DNA of 6,035 nucleotides from Caldora sp. SIO3E6 (GTDB lineage: Bacteria > Cyanobacteriota > Cyanobacteriia > Cyanobacteriales > Coleofasciculaceae): contig JAAHHL010000469.1 in assembly GCA_010672185.1 (NCBI GenBank), forward strand, positions 1 to 6,035, given 5' to 3'. Positions 1-4,359 of this stretch are shown here, piece by piece; the first letter of the stretch is position 1, and each line of letters opens with the position of its first letter. Both the position numbers and the translations under genes were made by a program. The notes under the pieces were generated by a model. The model was not told where the DNA came from, searched no databases, and worked only from the letters and a program-made list of their open reading frames with translations.

Positions 1-233
1 CTCTTCTTCTCGATATCACCGTTAATCACATACATCTCATTACCGATAATCGGTTTAATGCTTTTACTACGGCAGACTTTGAGCAATTCGATCGCGCCAT
101 ACATCACCCCATGATCCGTTAGTGCGATCGCAGGCATTCCCAATTTTACTGCCTGATCCACTAACTGCGGTAACTGGGAAGCACCATCTAGTAGGCTGTA
201 GTCGCTATGAATATGTAGACCAACGAAGGACAT
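1..233 (-). CDS. dnaE: DNA polymerase III alpha subunit, N-terminal fragment (PHP domain)
   Basis: This is the start of the catalytic subunit of the replicative DNA polymerase; the rest lies beyond the left edge. The 77 visible residues open the PHP domain. They begin MSFVGLHIHSDYSLLDGAS, with the metal-binding pair H7 and H9, followed by the second PHP motif ALTDHG (D40, H41) and then KPIIGNEMYV. These residues are intact, whereas in E. coli DnaE the PHP site is degraded, so this domain could still bind metals and may have proofreading activity (inference). The ATG at 231-233 fits the known N-terminus of cyanobacterial DnaE. The bases just upstream read CCTCCTCCT on the coding strand, so there is no Shine-Dalgarno site. 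In many cyanobacteria dnaE is split by an intein into two distant genes; the break would lie outside this window and cannot be seen. A HIP1 octamer lies inside the gene at 124-131. Confidence 0.95.
   Translation of the reverse strand, partial: MSFVGLHIHSDYSLLDGASQLPQLVDQAVKLGMPAIALTDHGVMYGAIELLKVCRSKSIKPIIGNEMYVINGDIEKK
124..131. repeat. HIP1 octamer GCGATCGC (inside dnaE)
   Basis: This is a perfect copy of the highly iterated palindrome GCGATCGC, which is strongly over-represented in most cyanobacterial genomes. It supports the taxonomic assignment and sits in the codons for P-A-I-A of the PHP domain. Confidence 0.85.
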
Positions 234-296
234 AGGAGGAGGATTTTAGGGAAAGTTAGGGTATGGATAACTAGTCAGCTATTGACACTGGGTTGT

Positions 297-351
297 ACCA
301 GATTAAGTCAGGATAACCTATATCTGGTGCTAGTGGAATTAAAACCCACTA
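297..351. repeat. Two inverted repeats in the probable dnaE leader
   Basis: Two adjacent dyads are visible. ACCAGAT at 297-303 pairs with ATCTGGT at 322-328 across 18 nt, and TAGTGG at 331-336 pairs with CCACTA at 346-351 around a 9-nt loop. If the promoter proposed at 371-399 is real, both would fold in the 5' untranslated region of the dnaE mRNA. Neither matches a riboswitch family I recognise. Seven- and six-base arms can arise by chance in a stretch this long, so function is uncertain. Confidence 0.3.
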
Positions 352-370
352 CTGATAGAGCTGTTAATCT

Positions 371-399
371 AGAATAAATCCTCACACCTTAAATGTCAG
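371..399 (-). promoter_or_regulatory. Candidate sigma-70 type promoter for dnaE
   Basis: Read on the minus strand, CTGACA (394-399) is separated by exactly 17 nt from TATTCT (371-376), a good match to the TTGACA/TATAAT consensus with canonical spacing. Transcription would start near 364 and give a leader of about 130 nt before the dnaE ATG. No other minus-strand pair of similar quality was found upstream of dnaE. This is a pattern match only; there is no transcript evidence. Confidence 0.4.
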
Positions 400-424
400 T
401 CTCCAATTTTATTTTAGTCTCCTG

Positions 425-751
425 GTGAGCTCAGGAGGTGACAACAAAGCTAAAATAGACACGGAGACGCGGAGACACGGGGACGCGGAGAGAGAGTTTA
501 TCCGTCATTTCTTGATTGACGGAGTACTAATACCAATAATCGCTCAATGCAAATTCAAGATTCTGCTCTTCGCAGTCGTAGAATATCAAGCAGGTAAAAC
601 ACAGGAACATGATTTAATCGATTCAGGAAGTTGTGTTGTTACCATTGAACCGATATCTCAGGTAAATCGAAGCCATAGCGCTTTTTTGAACAGTTATGCA
701 CCCGAAGACGAAGGACTATATGATAACTATCCAACTGAAGAAGTTTATTAG
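425..751 (+). CDS. Hypothetical short frame, possible remnant of a small antitoxin-like protein
   Basis: This open frame of 108 codons starts at a GTG and has doubtful status. Its first third translates the octamer repeat at 458-489 and is very unlikely to be real protein, and no ATG occurs in frame after the repeat (a TTG lies at 512). The C-terminal part (VTIEPISQVNRSHSAFLNSY then an acidic APEDEGLYDNYPTEE) looks like genuine coding sequence. It resembles the acidic tails of small antitoxin-type cyanobacterial proteins from memory, which I cannot verify. The most economical reading is a small gene that has lost its 5' end, with the repeat now in front of it. It overlaps the next short frame by 32 nt in a different reading frame. 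No promoter or ribosome site could be assigned. Confidence 0.3.
   Translation: MSSGGDNKAKIDTETRRHGDAEREFIRHFLIDGVLIPIIAQCKFKILLFAVVEYQAGKTQEHDLIDSGSCVVTIEPISQVNRSHSAFLNSYAPEDEGLYDNYPTEEVY
458..489. repeat. Octamer tandem repeat GACRCGGR, four copies
   Basis: There are four consecutive 8-nt units: GACACGGA, GACGCGGA, GACACGGG and GACGCGGA, followed by a degenerate GAGAGAG tail. Short tandem arrays of this GACGCGGAGACACGG type are widespread in intergenic DNA of filamentous cyanobacteria. The array marks this region as non-coding or eroded and argues against an upstream GTG start for the frame that crosses it. Confidence 0.75.
501..523. repeat. 7-bp hairpin TCCGTCA/TGACGGA next to the octamer array
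   Basis: TCCGTCA (501-507) and TGACGGA (517-523) are perfect reverse complements around a 9-nt loop. The dyad starts about 12 nt after the octamer array. It has no following T-run, so it is not a convincing terminator. It may be part of the mobile or repetitive unit that carries the array, or chance. Confidence 0.4.
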
Positions 752-923
752 CCTCATTTTGCGAGAACCATTTGACTATACTCTTTGGCAAAGAGATCTT
801 TGGTCTGATGCAAGTTTAGAAGAACTTAGTCAAAATGCCATGAATAACTATAGAGCAAACAAGATACTTCCTGAACTACAGGGTAATGTTGGCAATCACC
901 TCAAAGCTAGCAAAATCAAGTAA
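720..923 (+). CDS. Small hypothetical protein (67 aa), function unknown
   Basis: This short frame starts at an ATG preceded by AAGGA (711-715), a plausible though tightly spaced ribosome site. The product begins MITIQLKKFISLILREPFDY. Residues around 18-38 (PFDYTLWQRDLWSDASLEEL) have the feel of a real soluble, acidic alpha-helical small protein, but I do not recognise a family. It overlaps the end of the preceding short frame, an arrangement seen in toxin-antitoxin pairs, yet no known toxin fold (PIN, MazF, RelE) is evident. The last ten codons run into one arm of the inverted repeat at 894-954, which suggests that the original C-terminus was lost. It could be a decayed gene or a chance frame. 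Confidence 0.3.
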   Translation: MITIQLKKFISLILREPFDYTLWQRDLWSDASLEELSQNAMNNYRANKILPELQGNVGNHLKASKIK

Positions 924-954
924 TCTGAGCTAATGCTTTACCCTTGAGGTGATT
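894..954. repeat. Perfect 11-bp inverted repeat
   Basis: AATCACCTCAA (894-904) is the exact reverse complement of TTGAGGTGATT (944-954), with a 39-nt spacer that includes the stop codon of the preceding short frame at 921-923. Eleven perfect bases are unlikely by chance at this distance. A run of T does not follow, so it is not a classical terminator. It could be the ends of a very small non-autonomous element, an mRNA end structure, or a binding site. Confidence 0.6.
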
Positions 955-1138
955 TATGCAAGAGGTCTGTTGATTCACCCACAACTCAGCGATTCCTCTT
1001 CTTTTAAGCAACGCCATAGCCTGTGTAGGGGCGTTTGTAGAAATCCAACCCGTAAAGAATATCGTCAGGTGACTACTTTAGTCGATGTCACAGGATATTA
1101 GTCTGATCTAAGCCCATTGCACCGTGACTCAATGCTTA
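955..1138. other. Non-coding stretch with small hairpins
   Basis: I see no credible gene here on either strand. Two minor dyads are present. AACGCC (1010-1015) pairs with GGCGTT (1030-1035) across 14 nt. GACTA (1071-1075) pairs with TAGTC (1079-1083) around a 3-nt loop. No tRNA-like cloverleaf or known regulatory RNA was recognised. Confidence 0.5.
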
Positions 1139-1152
1139 ATTGCGATCGCAAT
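1139..1152. repeat. Extended HIP1 palindrome ATTGCGATCGCAAT
   Basis: The HIP1 core GCGATCGC (1142-1149) is extended to a perfect 14-bp palindrome about 185 nt upstream of the helicase start. The core is ordinary for cyanobacteria. The extension makes it usable as a dyad operator, but that is speculation. Confidence 0.8.
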
Positions 1153-1197
1153 CACTCACTGTAACTGGATAGCAATCGCGAAAGTCAAAAAACCTGA

Positions 1198-1273
1198 TAT
1201 AATAAGTACATATATACTATATACCTTGCACGATAGCCAAAAATACCATAAAAGCCTATTTTGGAGGTATAAT
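1198..1273 (+). promoter_or_regulatory. AT-rich promoter region of the helicase operon with two TATAAT boxes
   Basis: Two exact TATAAT hexamers (1198-1203 and 1268-1273) lie in the AT-rich stretch upstream of the helicase ATG. The second would start transcription near 1280 and give a leader of about 57 nt. Neither has a recognisable -35 at 16-18 nt, so they could be activator-dependent or not used. Their presence supports placing the coding start downstream, at 1337, rather than at the GTG at 1124. Confidence 0.35.
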
Positions 1274-1336
1274 AGTCAGCTTCAGCCAACCCACGACCTT
1301 TTAACCGAGCAGGACAATCTCAAGAGAGATACTAAT

Positions 1337-3472
1337 ATGCTAGATATCGTTTATGGATCAGTAGCTTCAATTGCTACCTCTAATTTACTGGACAGTATTA
1401 GGAGCTTGAACCTGGATGGTACTCTCTACATAGGCTATCCTGTCGTGGCATCCGCTGATGAATCATTAACTATAGATTCGTTGCTGATTTGTCAACGACA
1501 CGGAGTTGTCGTGTTTGATATCAGCAGTGCTATTAATCAGGCAGGTGATTGGAGTAGATTAGAAGAACAACAGGATGACCTCTATAGAGCGATTCTCAGT
1601 AAGCTTTCAAAACATAAAAAACTTTTCAAGAGAAGAGATCTTGCCGTCAGCCCCAATGTAGTGACTTTTTTGCCAACCCCATATCAGCCACCAGAAGACA
1701 TAGAAGTTACCATAGCTTGTTCTGCTAATCTCGCAAGCGTCCTTTCAGAATTTGATTCCATATCTCCAGAGTATATTAAACCCGTGAACGCAGCTCTTGA
1801 GAGAGTATCCACTATCAAACCAACAAAAAAACGCCAGTCGGTTAAACAGAGTGACTCTCGTGGAGCTAAACTCAAGAAAATAGAGGAGCAAATTGCTAAC
1901 CTAGACCAGTGGCAGAAGCAAGCGGCGATTGAATCTCCTGACAGTCCTCAGAGAATTAGAGGTTTAGCAGGGTCGGGTAAAACTATAGTTCTGGCCCTAA
2001 AGGCAGCTTATTGGCATACGCAACATCCTGATTGGACAATTGCTCTAACTTTTCATACAAGATCTCTTTATCAGCAGTTCCAAGATTTAATTCGTAGATT
2101 TTGTTTTGAGAGTATAGAGGATGAACCAGATTGGAAAAAATTAAAAATTATTCATTCCTGGGGAAGTTCAGCCGAACCTGGTATGTACTCTGAAATAGCT
2201 GCTTTATATTCTGAAGATCCGAAAGACTTCCGTTATGGAAAATCGAAGTATTCTCAATCACGAGCTTTTGAAGGAATTTGTAGAGAGTTACTCGAGGTTG
2301 TGAAGGAACGTAAGCGAGAATGTCTATATGATGCAGTCTTAATTGATGAAGCTCAAGACTTACCGATAGAGTTTTTCCAGCTAGTCTACGAGGTTGTCCC
2401 AGAACCTAAGCGTATTGTTTTTGCTTACGATGATTTGCAAAACCTTGGTTCATACGCAATGCTGCCTCCTGACAAACTTTTTGGTACTGACGAGAATGGC
2501 AAGCCTTATGTCCAACTCAGGAATATTGAAGGAGAGCCTAAGCAAGATATAGTACTTCAAAAATGCTATCGTAATACTCCCTGGGCTTTAGCAACAGCCC
2601 ATGCACTCGGATTTGGTATCTATCGAGAAGATGGTCTTGTACAAATGTTTGATGATCCAGGTACTTGGACTCAAGTTGGATATGAAGTTATTGAGGGTGA
2701 CTTAGCGCCTGGTAAAAGAGTCACTGTTATGCGGCGGAAAGATTACTCTCCTAGCTTCTTTGAGGAGAAACTGAAGCCAGAAGATGCGGTTTATTGCGCC
2801 ACTGCATTTGAAAATCAAGTTCAGCAGGCGGAGTGGGTAGCAAAAAATATTCAAACTAATCTTCAAGAGGATGAACTAGAAGCTAGTGATATCTTGATCA
2901 TTATCCCTGATGCCCTGAAACTCTCTCTTGAAGCCAGTTGGGTTATCCAGGCACTTCAAAATCGAGGACTCAAAGCTCACATTGCAGGTAAAACCTCGAG
3001 CAAGGATAGGCTATTTTTTGATGATTCTATTGCCATTACCAGTATTTTTAGAGCCAAAGGCAATGAGGCTCCAATGGTTTACATTCTTAGCAGCGAGTAT
3101 TGCTTTGAAGGCTTAGAACTAGCTACCAAAAGAAATATATTGTTCACTGCTATAACTCGTTCAAGAGCCTGGGTACGTATCTGTGGGTGTGGTTCTCAGA
3201 TGCAAGGACTCAAAGTAGAAATTGATAAAGTGTTTGGGAATCAGTTTAAACTTAGCTTTACTGTACCAACTGAACAGCAGCTTGATACCATGAGGCGAGT
3301 CAATAGAGATGTCACTCCTGGAGAAAAAGCTAAAATTGAGAAAGATTTCTCGGATCTAAGACGTGTGGCAGAGAGGATTCAGAAAGGTGAAGTGCATATT
3401 GACAATATTCCTAAAGACCTGCGTAGTATGTTAAGTAAAGCTCTTCGTGAAAAATCTGAAACAAATCTCTAA
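1337..3472 (+). CDS. UvrD/Rep-like superfamily 1 helicase with N-terminal nuclease-like domain
   Basis: This is a 711-residue ATP-dependent nucleic-acid translocase or helicase, presumably cytosolic. The SF1 motifs are complete. They are a Q-like motif (LDQWQKQAAI, 189-198), Walker A (GLAGSGKT, 209-216), Ia (ALTFHTRSL, 236-244), Walker B (LIDEAQD, 335-341), III (YDDLQNL, 364-370), IV (KCYRNT, 409-414), V (TSIFRAKGNEAPMVYI, 568-583) and VI (LFTAITRSRAWVRI, 602-615). Residues 1-150 precede the motor and contain IDSLLICQRHGVVVFDIS (46-63). This resembles the core of NERD or PD-(D/E)XK domains, but the ExK is replaced, so nuclease activity is doubtful (inference). A charged linker covers 160-185 and a helical charged tail covers 660-711. 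I chose the ATG at 1337, with AAGAGAG at 1322-1328 upstream. The frame stays open back to a GTG at 1124, but those 71 codons translate HIP1 and promoter-like DNA. The gene is tightly coupled to the next one. Substrate (DNA or RNA) cannot be told from sequence. Confidence 0.92.
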   Translation: MLDIVYGSVASIATSNLLDSIRSLNLDGTLYIGYPVVASADESLTIDSLLICQRHGVVVFDISSAINQAGDWSRLEEQQDDLYRAILSKLSKHKKLFKRRDLAVSPNVVTFLPTPYQPPEDIEVTIACSANLASVLSEFDSISPEYIKPVNAALERVSTIKPTKKRQSVKQSDSRGAKLKKIEEQIANLDQWQKQAAIESPDSPQRIRGLAGSGKTIVLALKAAYWHTQHPDWTIALTFHTRSLYQQFQDLIRRFCFESIEDEPDWKKLKIIHSWGSSAEPGMYSEIAALYSEDPKDFRYGKSKYSQSRAFEGICRELLEVVKERKRECLYDAVLIDEAQDLPIEFFQLVYEVVPEPKRIVFAYDDLQNLGSYAMLPPDKLFGTDENGKPYVQLRNIEGEPKQDIVLQKCYRNTPWALATAHALGFGIYREDGLVQMFDDPGTWTQVGYEVIEGDLAPGKRVTVMRRKDYSPSFFEEKLKPEDAVYCATAFENQVQQAEWVAKNIQTNLQEDELEASDILIIIPDALKLSLEASWVIQALQNRGLKAHIAGKTSSKDRLFFDDSIAITSIFRAKGNEAPMVYILSSEYCFEGLELATKRNILFTAITRSRAWVRICGCGSQMQGLKVEIDKVFGNQFKLSFTVPTEQQLDTMRRVNRDVTPGEKAKIEKDFSDLRRVAERIQKGEVHIDNIPKDLRSMLSKALREKSETNL

Positions 3473-3480
3473 GTATAAGT

Positions 3481-4182
3481 ATGACTCCTAGTGAAATAAG
3501 AGGTGAGATACAAAAGCTTAATCTCGAACTCTTAAATTCAGGGCTTGGTATCGATCAAAATATCCCTGTTATATATGACCTGAATAAAGATGAAACTCTT
3601 GTCACTTGGGCATCTAGTCAGAATACTCCTAACTTTTCTGCATACCCGATTCATACGGTAGAAGAATACTTATCCTTTATTAGAGCGAGACAGTTTTCAG
3701 TAATTCTTTTTGATGGTTCTTTGTTTCAAATTACCTACGGTTTTAAAGGAAATAACATAGTCAAGCATCGTCTGTGTTTTTGTCCTTGTCCTTTTGAAGA
3801 GGTAGCAGAAATGTTAGCCGAAGGGGAAGCCTTATTGGATGTCATTGAGTTATTCATTAGTGGTGAGGGTGAAAAAGCACTATTGCAGTATGAAAGTAGC
3901 AAAATGCGGCTACAGTCATCTATAAGATTTGACTACGATGAAAAGAGCTTTACTGAAAATCATCCTGCTTCCCACTTAACCTTGTCTAATACGGAATGTC
4001 GCATTCCTGTCTTTGCACCTCTGAGCATTGGACATTTCATCCAATTTATCTTTAGGCACTTTTTCTCTAAGCAGTGGGAGGAACACAGCTTTATTCGTCA
4101 ATGGCCATGTAAAAGATTGAATAGAACCATAACCCCAGACGAGGAACAGCAGCAGATATACCTGGATTGTCGTATCCCATAA
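3481..4182 (+). CDS. DUF2290-family protein, partner of the helicase
   Basis: This is a 233-residue soluble protein with no signal peptide or membrane segment. I assign it to DUF2290 from memory of the family pattern, mainly the block RFDYDEKSFTENHPASHL (149-166) followed by CRIPVFAPLSIGHFIQFIF (173-191); the family has no known function. Other conserved-looking parts are FSVILFDGSLFQITYGF (72-88) and a cysteine cluster CFCPCPF (99-105). The conserved arginine, aspartates and histidines (R149, D151, D153, H161, H165, R174) could form a catalytic or metal site, but this is inference. The start codon lies 8 nt after the helicase stop with no clear Shine-Dalgarno site, so translation probably depends on reinitiation from the upstream gene. 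The two genes almost certainly form one transcript, which suggests the products work together. The tetrapeptide CRIP recurs as the last four residues, probably by chance. Confidence 0.82.
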   Translation: MTPSEIRGEIQKLNLELLNSGLGIDQNIPVIYDLNKDETLVTWASSQNTPNFSAYPIHTVEEYLSFIRARQFSVILFDGSLFQITYGFKGNNIVKHRLCFCPCPFEEVAEMLAEGEALLDVIELFISGEGEKALLQYESSKMRLQSSIRFDYDEKSFTENHPASHLTLSNTECRIPVFAPLSIGHFIQFIFRHFFSKQWEEHSFIRQWPCKRLNRTITPDEEQQQIYLDCRIP

Positions 4183-4222
4183 AGTAATTAGTGCTTGGGT
4201 GAAAAAGTAATAAGCAGTAGTA

Positions 4223-4234
4223 GGACTTCAGTCC
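4223..4234. repeat. Small hairpin GGACTTCAGTCC in the convergent spacer
   Basis: GGAC and GTCC flank a TTCA tetraloop (or GGACT/AGTCC with a 2-nt loop), followed by five A residues. I have an impression that the string AGTAGGACTTCAGTCC recurs between cyanobacterial genes, which would make this a dispersed repeat. I cannot confirm it here. Confidence 0.35.
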
Positions 4235-4273
4235 AAAAAGAAGCAGAAATAAACCAAAGCGTGAAAAAAGGTT

Positions 4274-4300
4274 AAAAAGCTTACTGTACAAGCTTTCTTT
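4274..4300. terminator. Probable bidirectional hairpin terminator between convergent genes
   Basis: AAAGCTT (4276-4282) and AAGCTTT (4290-4296) pair perfectly around the 7-nt loop ACTGTAC. On the minus strand the stem runs into TTTTT, then AACC and another six T. On the plus strand it is followed by CTTTCC. It lies between two genes that converge, where a shared terminator is expected. The stem has only two G-C pairs, so it is weak, and it would work better for the minus-strand dikinase gene than for the helicase operon. Confidence 0.45.
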
Positions 4301-4356
4301 CCTTCTGCCTCCTGCCTCCTGCCTTCTGCCTCCTGCCTCCTGCCTCCTGCCTTCTG
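4301..4356. repeat. Heptamer tandem repeat CCTYCTG, eight copies
   Basis: Eight uninterrupted 7-nt units alternate CCTTCTG and CCTCCTG, with the variable base reading T,C,C,T,C,C,C,T. A degenerate CTTTCTTT precedes them. This is the classical short tandemly repeated repetitive DNA of filamentous cyanobacteria (minus strand GGCAGAAGGCAGGAG). The array ends only 3 nt beyond the stop codon of the dikinase gene at 4360-4362. It also generates a spurious Arg-Gln-Glu-Ala-Gly-Gly open frame on the minus strand. Copy number is expected to vary between strains. Confidence 0.92.
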
Positions 4357-4359
4357 CCA

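Noticed and set aside
282..287. Plus-strand TTGACA as a promoter -35 element
   Set aside because: No acceptable -10 hexamer occurs 16-18 nt downstream, and no convincing plus-strand gene follows closely.
1684..1875. Minus-strand 63-codon open frame
   Set aside because: It lies antisense inside the helicase gene, whose motifs prove the plus-strand frame.
2928..3116. Plus-strand 62-codon open frame
   Set aside because: It is an alternate frame within the helicase between motifs IV and VI, which are encoded in the main frame.
1337..4182. Gabija or Hachiman system
   Set aside because: The helicase could suit such systems, but there is no OLD/TOPRIM nuclease or DUF1837 protein beside it; the partner looks like DUF2290.
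4301..4356. CRISPR-like array
   Set aside because: The units are 7 nt, contiguous and without spacers, so this is a simple tandem repeat.
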